Shown one piece after another: positions 16,369 to 26,200 of a DNA stretch of 64,000 nt. Each line of letters opens with the position of its first letter. Position 1 is the stretch's first letter. The position numbers and the translations under genes are program-made. Under the pieces are notes generated by a model. That model had not been told where the DNA came from. It did no database searches and saw nothing but the letters and a program-made list of their open reading frames with translations. This DNA comes from Aureispira sp. CCB-E (GTDB taxonomy: Bacteria; Bacteroidota; Bacteroidia; Chitinophagales; Saprospiraceae): assembly GCF_031326345.1 (NCBI RefSeq), contig NZ_CP133671.1, positions 2,914,001 to 2,978,000 of the forward strand. Reading direction: 5' to 3'.

Positions 16369-19300
16369 ATGAGCCAAGTAACGGTAACAGTACCCGTAAT
16401 GGTACAACATTTAGAGATTAACAAACAACAACAATATCATATTGCCCCTATTTTTTTTCCAAATCCTGTTGCCGTCAATCGGCGTTATGAGGAAGCCGTC
16501 TCACTGTTTAAGAAAGAAGTGCGAGATCATTTTAAAGGCTTAAAAATTGGGCGTTCCAATGCTGATTATTTGTTGTGGTATATGTTTAGCCCTAAGATGC
16601 AACACAAGGTGCTAAAAATGAATTTTGTAGCAGGCAAACAATCGGTAAACGGTTCTTTTAGTATCATTTATTTTCAGCTACAAGAAAAGACATTTGTGTG
16701 CTTGCCTAGTTTTAATTCTTTTGTTTTTGTCATGGAAGAAGCTGAAAACAGCTTTAAAGACATTAGCATCCAAACACAATTGGTGATTGAAAAGCTGTTG
16801 CGGATTTACAAAAAAAATGCTGGATTGACTACGTTGGATATGGATCCCTACTATGCCAGTAAAGGAGAGTTTGTGACTACCTTGGAATTTAAGGTGAATG
16901 TGGCGCATAACAACTTTCGATTTGAGAGCAGTGCGGACGATTGGATGTTTGCCTTTTTTGGAGGGCAGGAAGATTTTGACGGTGCCGAAGAAGTTGGAAA
17001 GGTTGGCGTAAATTTAAACGAATTGTATCCAGTTGGTTTGAAACGGGCTTTTCAGAGAGAAGAATTGGTGCAGCAGTTGTCAGGGATTGTTTATCAACAA
17101 GAGAATACACCGATTGTATTGGTAGGAGAGGAAGGCGTTGGCAAACATAGCTTGATTCACGAAATTGTCTATCGTTTCTGCAAGACATGGGATAAGCCAG
17201 ATACAGAAAAAATGACTAGGCTTTGGCATATTGACCCTACTCGTATTATTGCAGGAATGAGTGTGGTTGGTATGTGGCAGAAGCGTTTTGAGGCAATATT
17301 GCAACACCTTAAAACTCGTCAAAAAGGAAAAAAAACAGACAAAATCCTAATCAACAATGTGGTAGCAATGCTCCGTATTGGCAAGTCGTCACAAAACAGC
17401 ATGACTTTGAGTGATGTTTTGAAACCTTATCTGGAAAAACGCTTGTTGCAAGTTATTCTGATTGCAACACCAGAGGAATGGAAAATTATACAGGAGAAAG
17501 ATCGTCGGTTTACAGATTTGTTTCAAGTAATACGGATTCAACAACCAACCTTAGAAACAGCGGTTAAAATGGTTTTGGAAGAACGCAAACGCTTGGAATT
17601 ACAACACCAATGTACCATTTCAATCCCAGCAGTTCGGCAATTATTTACCATTCATAGAAACTATTTTAAGCGCAAGGCCTTACCTGGTTCTGTTTCAAAA
17701 CTGTTGACACAATTGGCGGTTAAATATAGTATGCAAACGGTTGATGTAGAACAGGCACAAGAGGAATTCGAGATGTATAGTGGTTTGAGTAGCCAAATTT
17801 TTGACATGGGGTACACGTTTGAAGAAAATGAGGTGCGCCAACATATTGAGGCCTCATTGGTTGGTCAAAAAAATGCTGTAGATTGTTTGACCAATGTGAT
17901 TCACACCATCAAAGCCAAATTAAATGATCCTAACAAACCCTTGGGCTCCTTCCTGTTTATTGGTCCGACAGGAGTTGGTAAAACGGAAGCGGCTAAAATT
18001 ATCTGTGAATATTTGTTGGGAGATGCTAAAAAGTTGATGCGTTTTGATATGAACGAGTATATTGACGAAATGGCTTTGTCTCGTTTGATTGGCGATTATT
18101 ATAATCCAGAAGGACAGTTGACAGGAAAAATTCGTTATAATCCTTTTGGGGTAGTTTTGTTTGATGAAATAGAGAAGGCACATCCTAAGATTCATGATTT
18201 ACTCCTGCAAGTTCTAGATGATGGTCGTTTGACAGATGCTTTGGGGCGAACGGTTGATTTTGGAAATACCATTATTATTATGACCTCTAATATTGGAGCG
18301 TCAGATGTAGACAATCAACTTGGCTTTCAAACTCAAAAAAGTACGGATGATGCTATTTATAGGAAAGCGGTAGAGAATTTTTTCCGACCTGAGTTCATTA
18401 ATCGAATTGATAAAACAGTTATTTTTAACGCTTTAGAGCTAGAGCATATTTTAGGAATTGCCAAACTGCAAATTCAGAATTTGTTAAGTCGAGATGGTTT
18501 TGTGCGGCGGACAACTATTTTGAATATTTCAGACGATGCTCTAGAGTGGGTGGCTAGACGTGGGTTTAATGCTAAAATGGGAGGGCGTGCTTTGAAACGT
18601 CAAATAGAAAAGGATTTAACCGCTTTTTCGGCAGAGCAATTAATTAAAACAACTTCTGACCAACCTGTCATTTTTGATATTAAGCTGAAAAATGGAACCT
18701 TATACCCCAAGATTGAAGTACTTGATTTTGTCAACCCCTTACAAGAAAACTTTTTACCTCCAATCCCTACCGAGAATCAATTAAAGCGGTTTTATGGTTT
18801 TCTGATTGAAGAAATTGAATCCATAGAAGATCGTTTGGCCGTCTTAGATGCTGAAGAGGATTATGTAATTGATATGAATGAAGGGGATGATTTGGACTGG
18901 CAATATTATGACTTAAAAAATCAGTTGGCAGAGAAAAAGGAGGATGCGAATAGAATGTTGTTAGGAGTGAGAAGCAAGTATTTGGATCATATCGTATCTA
19001 CTTCTCTACGCTTAAAAAGTGCTGGAACAAGTAGTATTATTTATAAACGAGATACGACTAAAATTGATAAAATTTTACTCAAAGAGCAATTGTTTCAAAA
19101 AAGCGCGTTGGAAGAGTTGCGTTATGTTTATCAAAATGCTCCTGAGCAATTCGATCGCCAACAGTCGGTGTACTTGACCGATTATTTTGATGTAGCTTTT
19201 CTAAAAGTAAAGGTAGAGCATTTGGAACGAGAACAATTGGATAAGCTAGAAATTGAAATTCGCTCAACGATTAGCAATCAAGGGCAGGAAGAAATAAAAT

Positions 19301-19686
19301 ATTTAAAACGAGTTTACAAAGCAATTTTTGAAGAACTAGGATTGTCTTTTAAGTTGATTGATGCTGTTTTTTATATCGAAGGTTATGGGGCACACCAATT
19401 GTTAATTGCAGAGGCGGGGTATCACTTGTTTTATCGCTCGCATCAAAATCCGTTGCCTATACAGGTAGAAATTCGACGATCGGAAGAAAAGAAGGTGGAA
19501 CTAGGAACTAATTTTGTAGTACGGTTGTATGATATATCGTTGGGAGAGGAGCACAAGGCTTCTACCATTACTGATTTGAGAACAGGATATACCAATCAAG
19601 CACGAATCACAGCGAACGAATATAAGCTGTTTTTGTACGCATCTTTGCTTCTTGAAAAAAAAACAGAAAAAAAAGTTTCTTCTTAA
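16369..19686 (+). CDS. Clp/HSP100-type AAA+ ATPase with dead D1 and PCRF-like C-terminus
   Basis: A 1105-residue ClpA/B-family protein. Residues 1-230 are an unrecognised N-terminal domain. D1 (about 235-480) has a degraded Walker A GEEGVGKH (253-260, no Ser/Thr after Lys), and the expected Walker B Asp-Glu is replaced by Asn-Asn at 329-330 (KILINN). D2 is intact: Walker A GPTGVGKT (532-539), Walker B VVLFDE (595-600), sensor MTSNIGA and arginine-finger region FRPEFINRID, followed by the Clp C-terminal domain to about 785. The last 300 residues are coiled-coil-prone. They then resemble a PCRF domain, as in peptide-chain release factors (LEIEIRSTISNQGQEE; YIEGYGAHQLLIAEAGYH at about 1003-1020), but no GGQ motif is seen. 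It is divergent from the Septu-like pair. Confidence 0.8.
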   Translation: MSQVTVTVPVMVQHLEINKQQQYHIAPIFFPNPVAVNRRYEEAVSLFKKEVRDHFKGLKIGRSNADYLLWYMFSPKMQHKVLKMNFVAGKQSVNGSFSIIYFQLQEKTFVCLPSFNSFVFVMEEAENSFKDISIQTQLVIEKLLRIYKKNAGLTTLDMDPYYASKGEFVTTLEFKVNVAHNNFRFESSADDWMFAFFGGQEDFDGAEEVGKVGVNLNELYPVGLKRAFQREELVQQLSGIVYQQENTPIVLVGEEGVGKHSLIHEIVYRFCKTWDKPDTEKMTRLWHIDPTRIIAGMSVVGMWQKRFEAILQHLKTRQKGKKTDKILINNVVAMLRIGKSSQNSMTLSDVLKPYLEKRLLQVILIATPEEWKIIQEKDRRFTDLFQVIRIQQPTLETAVKMVLEERKRLELQHQCTISIPAVRQLFTIHRNYFKRKALPGSVSKLLTQLAVKYSMQTVDVEQAQEEFEMYSGLSSQIFDMGYTFEENEVRQHIEASLVGQKNAVDCLTNVIHTIKAKLNDPNKPLGSFLFIGPTGVGKTEAAKIICEYLLGDAKKLMRFDMNEYIDEMALSRLIGDYYNPEGQLTGKIRYNPFGVVLFDEIEKAHPKIHDLLLQVLDDGRLTDALGRTVDFGNTIIIMTSNIGASDVDNQLGFQTQKSTDDAIYRKAVENFFRPEFINRIDKTVIFNALELEHILGIAKLQIQNLLSRDGFVRRTTILNISDDALEWVARRGFNAKMGGRALKRQIEKDLTAFSAEQLIKTTSDQPVIFDIKLKNGTLYPKIEVLDFVNPLQENFLPPIPTENQLKRFYGFLIEEIESIEDRLAVLDAEEDYVIDMNEGDDLDWQYYDLKNQLAEKKEDANRMLLGVRSKYLDHIVSTSLRLKSAGTSSIIYKRDTTKIDKILLKEQLFQKSALEELRYVYQNAPEQFDRQQSVYLTDYFDVAFLKVKVEHLEREQLDKLEIEIRSTISNQGQEEIKYLKRVYKAIFEELGLSFKLIDAVFYIEGYGAHQLLIAEAGYHLFYRSHQNPLPIQVEIRRSEEKKVELGTNFVVRLYDISLGEEHKASTITDLRTGYTNQARITANEYKLFLYASLLLEKKTEKKVSS

Positions 19687-19762
19687 ATACTTGATTATGT
19701 AGTGACTAGGTTTTTGTGCAAAAAAAACTTTAAAAAAACTTTAAAAAATACTGCTCAAATAT

Positions 19763-19792
19763 TTGCAAGTACTGATTTTTGCCCTATATTTG
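19763..19792 (+). promoter_or_regulatory. Bacteroidota-type promoter of the tRNA-Asp pair
   Basis: TTG (19763-19765), exactly 19 nt, then TATATTTG (19785-19792). This matches the Bacteroidota primary-sigma consensus TTG-N19-TAnnTTTG. The -7 box ends 50 bp before the first tRNA. Confidence 0.8.
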
Positions 19793-19842
19793 CATCGCAC
19801 TAGTTACAAGACATGCTTGTAATCGCAACAAAATAAAGAGTT

Positions 19843-19916
19843 GGTCTGGTAGTTCAGTTGGTTAGAATACCTGCCTGTCACGCAGGGGGTCGCGGGTTCG
19901 AGTCCCGTCCAGACCG
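19843..19916 (+). tRNA. tRNA-Asp (GTC), copy 1
   Basis: A 74-nt cloverleaf. The acceptor stem GGTCTGG/CCAGACC is perfect, and the T arm GCGGG-TTCGAGT-CCCGT is canonical. The anticodon arm CTGCC-TGTCACG-GCAGG is centred on GTC. The discriminator base is G, as expected for bacterial tRNA-Asp, and CCA is not encoded. Confidence 0.97.
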
Positions 19917-19956
19917 CAACTTTTACAATAAAATACAAAGTGAGTTTACTCATTTT

Positions 19957-20030
19957 GGTCTGGTAGTTCAGTTGGTTAGAATACCTGCCTGTCACGCAGG
20001 GGGTCGCGGGTTCGAGTCCCGTCCAGACCG
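19957..20030 (+). tRNA. tRNA-Asp (GTC), copy 2
   Basis: Sequence-identical to the copy at 19843-19916 over its 74 nt, with a 40-bp spacer between them. The pair shares one promoter upstream and one terminator downstream, so it is a two-gene tRNA transcript from a recent tandem duplication. Confidence 0.97.
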
Positions 20031-20032
20031 CA

Positions 20033-20068
20033 AAGCGCTTCAATAATCTTATTGAAGCGCTTTTTTTA
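20033..20068 (+). terminator. Rho-independent terminator after the tRNA-Asp pair
   Basis: A perfect 13-bp stem, AAGCGCTTCAATA (20033-20045) and TATTGAAGCGCTT (20050-20062), with loop ATCT. It runs into seven T's (20061-20067). It begins 3 bp after the second tRNA. Confidence 0.92.
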
Positions 20069-20298
20069 TGTTATGATAAAAATCTTCCAATAAGCAATAT
20101 ACGTTGTCTTTTTACAGCTAAAAGAAGTCTGTTAGGTTCGATACTAAAGCAATAAAAAATTAGCATCAAAATTTTACCTTTTGAGGTGGTATCTTTTGGT
20201 ATTATTTTTCGTTATTATATTATTACTGTAGTTTGCTATGCCTATGAGATCGCTAGCTTACTTTGTAAAGTATCCTAGTAAAAACTATTTAAAATTAA

Positions 20299-20381
20299 TA
20301 CTTCGTTGATTATTATTCGCTGCGTTCGTTTGGGGCATAGAAATACCATGCAGTAAACTAATACGATTTTTCAACGGAGTA
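20299..20381. repeat. Palindromic element family 1, short copy
   Basis: An 83-bp copy bounded by TACTTCGTTGA (20299-20309) and TCAACGGAGTA (20371-20381). It shares the right-hand ATACGATTTTTCAACGGAGT segment with the adjacent full copy and lacks most of the interior. It lies 12 bp from the next copy in the same orientation. Confidence 0.75.
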
Positions 20382-20393
20382 ATGTTAAATTAA

Positions 20394-20588
20394 TACTCCG
20401 TTGATTATTCCCTCTGGTCATGAGGGCGCAAGCTTAGTTTTTTAGTTTTTCTATAAAAAACATAAAAAAACATCTTGCATTAGTTTGATTATTAGTCTTT
20501 TAGTGTAAAGGTTAACAGTGATTCATCTTACTGATAATTAACTGCGAAGCACTCATACAGTAAACTAATACGATTTTTCAACGGAGTA
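20394..20588. repeat. Palindromic element family 1, full copy
   Basis: A 195-bp copy with perfect 11-bp terminal inverted repeats, TACTCCGTTGA (20394-20404) and TCAACGGAGTA (20578-20588). The interior is nearly collinear with 31782-31979: a C/G-rich segment (CCCTCTGGTCATGAGGGCGC), an A/T run with TTTAGTTTTTC and ATAAAAAAACATCTTGCATT, and an inner inverted pair TGATTATTAG/CTGATAATTA. The right end is 17 bp before the ATG of the next gene, so it should be part of that gene's leader. Confidence 0.82.
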
Positions 20589-20605
20589 GCGTTAAATCTA
20601 AATCC

Positions 20606-21499
20606 ATGAAAACTATCCTAAGTGTTATCTTATGCTGTCTTTCTTTTTTGTCATTTGCACAAAATACTGAGTGCGATTCTCTCTTTAGTCGTAGTATTGC
20701 ACTTTATAACGATGAAAAAATAGATTCTTCGTTAAGCTATTGGTTGCAGATTGTTCATACATTTTCAGATACTTCGTCTTGTTATAAGAATAGTTTACAT
20801 AATATTCCTTTGGTTTATGAGCAACTTGAAGACTTTGAAAATGCCAAATTATGGATTACAAAAATTTTAGAAAAAGATTTAAATAATTTTGATCCAGGAA
20901 CAGGAATTATGGAACCCTATGCGAACTATCATCATAATGCTTGTATGCAAATGGCTCGAATTTTATCCAAGGAAAAGAAATATGAGGAAGGTTTAAATTA
21001 TCTGCTTTGGGCAGAAACCAAGTATCCTTATGAAACTTTCAGTGCAACTTCTTTTGAGAAAAGGGCGGTTTCTATTGCTATGTGGAAAGCAGAGTTTTAT
21101 TTGGAGAATAACCAAAAAGAAAAAGCGATCTGGGTTTTGGTAAACAAGGCTATTGACGTAGATGTATTTTTTAGGAAACCTGATTGGGGAGGCTTTACGA
21201 GTGTTGATTTTTATTCTAGAATTAGCCAAAGAGCATTGGACTTAATTGATGAAGTATATGGCTTTGATAGCTTTAAAGAGGCTTTTAATGAAGCTTTGCA
21301 AAAGGTAAAAACAGAAAGAGCTTTTATTGAGAAGAATGGTAAACAGACAAAAGCAAAAATCGGAATGTTTATTCTTTATGGCAACTCCTATAGATTGGGA
21401 TCTTCAGATAAAAAATTTAATGCTGTAAAATTTAAAAAACAGATTCAAAATACTAGGTTTTGGACTATGTTAAAAGAAAAAGAAAGTGCTAAAAGTTAA
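20606..21499 (+). CDS. Secreted TPR-like protein, unknown
   Basis: A 297-residue protein with a signal peptide (MKTILSVILCCLSFLSFAQ, cleavage after FAQ). It is helical through the rest and includes blocks that look like degenerate TPRs (YDEKIDSSLSYWLQIVHTF; EDFENAKLWITKIL; EKKYEEGLNYLLWAE). It is probably periplasmic. I do not recognise a specific family. The leader contains a palindromic repeat ending 17 bp before the ATG. No co-directional partner follows closely. Confidence 0.6.
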   Translation: MKTILSVILCCLSFLSFAQNTECDSLFSRSIALYNDEKIDSSLSYWLQIVHTFSDTSSCYKNSLHNIPLVYEQLEDFENAKLWITKILEKDLNNFDPGTGIMEPYANYHHNACMQMARILSKEKKYEEGLNYLLWAETKYPYETFSATSFEKRAVSIAMWKAEFYLENNQKEKAIWVLVNKAIDVDVFFRKPDWGGFTSVDFYSRISQRALDLIDEVYGFDSFKEAFNEALQKVKTERAFIEKNGKQTKAKIGMFILYGNSYRLGSSDKKFNAVKFKKQIQNTRFWTMLKEKESAKS

Positions 21500-21682
21500 T
21501 CTATAAGTGCAAATTAAGGACTCGTTTATTGAATTTTAAGACACATACACAGCAGTTTTTTTTGAAAAAAAATAAAAAAGTGTTAAATTGATAAGCATTT
21601 GATACTTATCGTACAACGTCCTATGTGTCGGAAGTATAATGATAATGTTCTTTTTTAGTCCCTAAGTTTAAAAGATTCATAT

Positions 21683-22081
21683 ATGTACAACGTAGAACAA
21701 AAAGATTATGGCGTAAAGTTAACATTCGCAGGTTTTTTAAGAGAAACGGAAATGAAAGCATGGCAAAGCGAAATGTTGACTTTATTAGACGAACTGCCTC
21801 CCTCTTTTGGTATGCTCATTGATATGATAGAAATGACCGCTATGCCAGCCAAAAGCCAAGAAATACTAATGGCTACTCAAAAGAAATTTAAACCTAGAAT
21901 TAGTCGCTCTGCTACAATTACTAATTCGGTAATTACAGACATGCAATCCAAACGCATATGCACCAAAACTGGTGTTATTAATACCAAAATATTTATCAAT
22001 GCTTCGGAAACACCTGATTGGGAAGAAAAAGCTATTGATTGGATTGAAAATGGAGTCTATCCAAGTGCAGAAGGTGCATAG
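21683..22081 (+). CDS. SpoIIAA/STAS-like small protein
   Basis: A 132-residue cytoplasmic protein with alternating strands and helices. The pattern, VKLTFAGFLRETEMKAWQSEMLTLLDELPPSFGMLIDMIEM followed by SRSATITNSVITDMQSKRI, resembles the SpoIIAA-like/STAS fold, in which a strand-Asp-helix motif carries the regulatory site. No conserved phosphorylatable Ser can be pinned down. Members of such families bind lipids or act in partner switching, but the role here is unknown. A perfect hairpin terminator follows its stop codon. Confidence 0.5.
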   Translation: MYNVEQKDYGVKLTFAGFLRETEMKAWQSEMLTLLDELPPSFGMLIDMIEMTAMPAKSQEILMATQKKFKPRISRSATITNSVITDMQSKRICTKTGVINTKIFINASETPDWEEKAIDWIENGVYPSAEGA

Positions 22082-22122
22082 TAGTTGTAGAAATTTTAGA
22101 AGAATTTTGCGCATCAAATTAT

Positions 22123-22153
22123 AACTGCTCACTTCTAAAAAAAGTGAGCAGTT
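22123..22153. terminator. Bidirectional terminator between convergent genes
   Basis: A perfect 12-bp stem, AACTGCTCACTT (22123-22134) and AAGTGAGCAGTT (22142-22153), with a 7-base A-rich loop. It sits between the plus-strand gene ending at 22081 and the minus-strand gene ending at 22173. Confidence 0.8.
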
Positions 22154-22172
22154 AAATCAATTGTTCTAATGG

Positions 22173-23057
22173 TTAGATTTTGATTAATTTATAGGTGAGT
22201 GTTTGTTGAGGAGATTGGATCTTTAACCAGTAGATTCCTCTAGAGTAGTCGCTTAAATTTAATTCGATGAATTGCCCGTTTAAATACTGACTTTTTAATA
22301 ATACTCCATTAGTGTGATAAAGTTGTATATCGAAATCATTTTGATTGAGAGCGTCGATGCGAATCGAAATTTTTTCAGAACTCGGATTAGGGTATATTTG
22401 AACTTTTACAAGACTATTTTCTTCTTGAACTTTGGAAGTCGTATTGAACACAGAGCAAGAATAACCAGGAGTAACGATTAATTGCTCTCCTTGTTTTTCA
22501 TAGCAAAGCAAACGAGTACTGCCTCCAACAAGCTGGCAAAGACCACCTATTGGCTCAGAAACAGCTCCGATGCCTTCAATGTATGAATTCATGTCAGAAT
22601 AAGTTGAAAAATTCCATCTTCTTAAAGGAGTTGTACCTAAAAAGACAGTGTCAATAAAAGCAACAGTATCAGTACAATAATGGGTTATAGTGTCTCCAAT
22701 CAACTTCGTGAAGTCATATAACAAGGATTCTTGCCCAGAGAGTTGGTAACTATAAAACTTGTTATTATCTTCTCGAATCAAGCCATAAAAACTTTTAGGA
22801 ACTAAACTTGTAGTCGTACCTCCTGTCCAGTTATTGGTAGAATCTATTCCATGTTGATAAAGTTTGTAGTAAACTTTAGATTGAATTGTTGTATCTCCAT
22901 CAATACTAATTGTGATATATTCTTTGTATGCTCCAAGAGAATTATGCCCATTTCTTAGAATTTTCCATGTTGAAGTGCTATCTAATTGTTGTTGTGAAAA
23001 AGCTGATTGGGAACAGCATAAAACCATTAATAAAGTTATTATTGTTAGAGTTTTCAT
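22173..23057 (-). CDS. Secreted protein with T9SS type A sorting domain
   Basis: A 294-residue exported protein. The signal peptide is MKTLTIITLLMVLCCSQSAFSQ. The body (residues 25-205) is a beta-rich domain of unknown function with eight or so cysteine and Tyr/Thr-rich strands. The last 80 residues are a type IX secretion C-terminal domain: VQIYPNPSSEKISIRID, then LYHTNGVLLKSQ and the terminal SRGIYWLKIQ...YKLIKI. Such domains direct transfer across the outer membrane by the T9SS and are often removed afterwards. The cargo function is unknown. Confidence 0.8.
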   Translation of the reverse strand: MKTLTIITLLMVLCCSQSAFSQQQLDSTSTWKILRNGHNSLGAYKEYITISIDGDTTIQSKVYYKLYQHGIDSTNNWTGGTTTSLVPKSFYGLIREDNNKFYSYQLSGQESLLYDFTKLIGDTITHYCTDTVAFIDTVFLGTTPLRRWNFSTYSDMNSYIEGIGAVSEPIGGLCQLVGGSTRLLCYEKQGEQLIVTPGYSCSVFNTTSKVQEENSLVKVQIYPNPSSEKISIRIDALNQNDFDIQLYHTNGVLLKSQYLNGQFIELNLSDYSRGIYWLKIQSPQQTLTYKLIKI

Positions 23058-23295
23058 AGCGTGGCATTATTATATTAAAAAATACTCTACTAAAAAAAGC
23101 ATTTTAAAATAATATTCAAAATACAGGGAAAGGCATTTATCAAAAAAAAAAAGATAAAAAAAATATTACTTTGCTGTTAAGTTGTTGATTTTTAATGAAT
23201 AATAGTTGTTATCTGAGGAAGACTATCAGTATTGTTACTCTTGTTTGTGTTATTGTTAAGTATTCTAATAGTGGCTTTAAAAGAGGGAACAACAG

Positions 23296-26200
23296 CTAAA
23301 AGTAAATTTTTACATTGGGCAAGGAATGTTGTAATGATCTCTTTTGTTGTATGTCAATAGGATTATCTTTTAAATTTAGATAGCGTAGCTTTTTTAGTTT
23401 TTTAATGCTTGTAGGCAAGGATGTTAATTGATTGTCGTCTAAATACAAATATTCCAAGTTAGAGAGACTGCCTATTTGTTCTGGCAATGTATTTAGTTGG
23501 TTACAAGCCAAACTTAACCTTCTCATTTCTTTTAGATCAAATAGCGAGTTGGGCACTTCTTTTAACTCATTGTAACTTAACCACAAGGTTTGTAAATTTT
23601 TTAATAGACCAATATTGTTAATGATTGAGTTTATAGAGTCTTTTTGTAATCCGCTGATATAGAATTCTTTTAAGTCGGGGGGGAGTGACTGCAAAATATC
23701 TGCGGAACTCTTTAAATTTTGATTAAAACTAAGAATTAGTTTGTTTAACTTTGTCAATTGAGCAATCTCAGGGGGAATGGTTTCTAAACCATTGCCTGTC
23801 CAATCTAGAGAACGTAGGTTTTTTAGTGTGAAAATTTCATTAGGGATTATATTCAAACCAGAGAAATTAAGTCGAAGTTCTTTTAGGTTGCCTAGTTTAT
23901 ACAAGTTTTCGGGCAGTCGGAGGATATGGTTGCCCGTTAAATCCAAGGATTCCAACTGTTGCATTTTTAGTAAAAAAGCAGGGAAGGTAGTTAAGCCAAG
24001 GTTGCCTAAAGCTAGCTTCTTTAAATGAGGCAACTGAACAATATTAGTAGAATAAGACTGAATAGGATTGCCTGAAAAATCTAATTCTTGTATGTTTTGT
24101 AATTCAATAATTCTATCTGGGATAGCATCTAGTTGATTATAACTAAAACTTATAGTTGAGAGCGAAGGCAGTTGGTATATTGCTTCGGGAATTTGAGTGA
24201 ATTGATTACTGTTGAGGTATAGGCTTTTTAAATTGGGAAAATTTCGTAAAACAGAAAGTGGCAAATCTGATAATCCCTGATTCATTAAACTGGATAAGGC
24301 ATAAACCTGTTGAGGTGTTTTTAATTCTTTGTGTAAAATTTTTCGGACTTTTTTCTCTAGGTTTTTATCTTCCTTTGATACTACTGCAACTTCTTTTTTA
24401 GAAGGAGGTAAGTCTGTTTTGATGGTATCAAATTTTAGAGTAGTATTGGGAAGTAATTCTTGTAGAGCAGTGATGGCATCTTTTGTTAATGGATTGCCTG
24501 TTAAATCCAACTGAGTCAATTGCTTTAATGCCCCTAATTCATTTGGGATTTTAGAAATATTATTATTAGCTAAAAATAGAACTTTAAGATGGGTTAGGTA
24601 GGCAATGTCTGGAAAAATCGTGTGAATATTATTATAAGATAAATTCAAAACCTCTAATTGATCTAATTCGCTAATCTCGTAAGGAATTTCCTTAAAATTA
24701 TTGTTGGATAAGTAGAGTTGACGAAGATTAATACAATCAGGCAAGTATAGAACGACAAACTCGCTTTGCTCATCCAGTTGTCGATTGGGCAAACTAATCA
24801 TTTCTAGTTGATCTAGAGCTGTTTTTTTATACCAGTTTTTGGTGTTAAATAACTTTTTTAACTCTTCGTGAGAAAGTGAGGTAGAAAGTTTTTTAGCTAA
24901 ATCATTTGATTGCTTATCGTCTACTTGGTGTTCCTGAATAGGTTGCGGTGCAATCGAGTTGGAAGCATCAGAAGGTTGTTGTTGGGTCTTGACAGATAGC
25001 ACTGCTGCTCCAATTTCATAGAGAACATAGAGTCCAATTAGTTGAGCGATCACATCCCCCCATTGTATAGAACCTTGAAATGCTCCTAAAGGGTGTTGGA
25101 TGTACGGAAGAAAGATAAATAGACTACCAATTGTCATAAACAGAAAACCTGCCCAACTAGAGCTTTTAATCGTTGCTATTTTAGCGAAGAAACCTTTTTT
25201 GTTTGCCCAATATAAGAATGAGAGTCCAAGCAATGCAGCGGCAATAATCCAGTAAATCGTGGAGTCTCCATTGCTCGGTTCTAAATCTTTGAGTGCTTGT
25301 AGGACGATATAAACTATTAAGCCAATAATTTCTCCGAAAATTAGAACAATTCCCAAAACACCCCAGCCCCAATGTAGCCGAAGCAAGGCAGGAGAAGCCC
25401 AAACAAGCAAACCAATGATAATATTGGCTGCTGGACTAGTAGGTTGATACGGAAAAATAACCCATTTACACAGTAAAAAGAATAGAATCATAAAAACCGA
25501 AACCCCATCCTGCCATTTTAAATCTAAAGGTTTTCTTTTTTGATTTCCTGTAGAAAAAAAGCTAAAGATAGAAGTGATTCCTCGCCCGATTTCAAATAAA
25601 ATACGAGGTAGCCGACCAAAGAATTCTATTATAAAGAGTCTGAACCAAGATGGATTTTTATCTTTTGAGGCTTTGGGAGTAGCGGTCACTTCTTTATTAG
25701 TAGCATCAGAAACGGCTAGTTCTAGGGTAGGGGTGTCATCAGAACTGGTGATAGGTAGTTCATTATTAACTGATTGAGATTCAATTGTGGGAGGATCTAT
25801 TGTTACGGTATCTTGTGGTACCTCCTTCGTTGTTGAAGCAGCTGTTGGAGTGCTTGACGTTGTTTTTAAAGGCAAACTAGACCAGTCAATATTGATACTA
25901 GAATCAGAATTACCAAGTGTTGCTAAGGGTTGCAAGGGGGCATTGTACTCCAACCAATAGCGTTTTTTCCAGCGATTAATAAGCCATTTGCCAAACAACC
26001 ACGTTAACATAAGAAACAAGAGCAAGCCTACAATTAGACTGCCTAGTGATGGTAAATCGGTTGTAATTGCTTTGTTTTCCGTGGGAGCAGTGGGGGGAGT
26101 GGTTAATATAGTAATTTGAGTAGTATCCTTGATCTCTGTGGTTTGCACGACAAAGTTAGTATCTATTGTTCCGCTGTCTATATTGTGAATGAGGCGAATC

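Noticed and set aside
19804-20046. Small ORFs over the tRNA-Asp pair
   Set aside because: Both are translations of the two identical tRNA genes; the cloverleaf, promoter and terminator explain the sequence.
20299-20588. Insertion sequence
   Set aside because: Two adjacent elements share terminal repeats but no transposase ORF is present and lengths are 83 and 195 bp.
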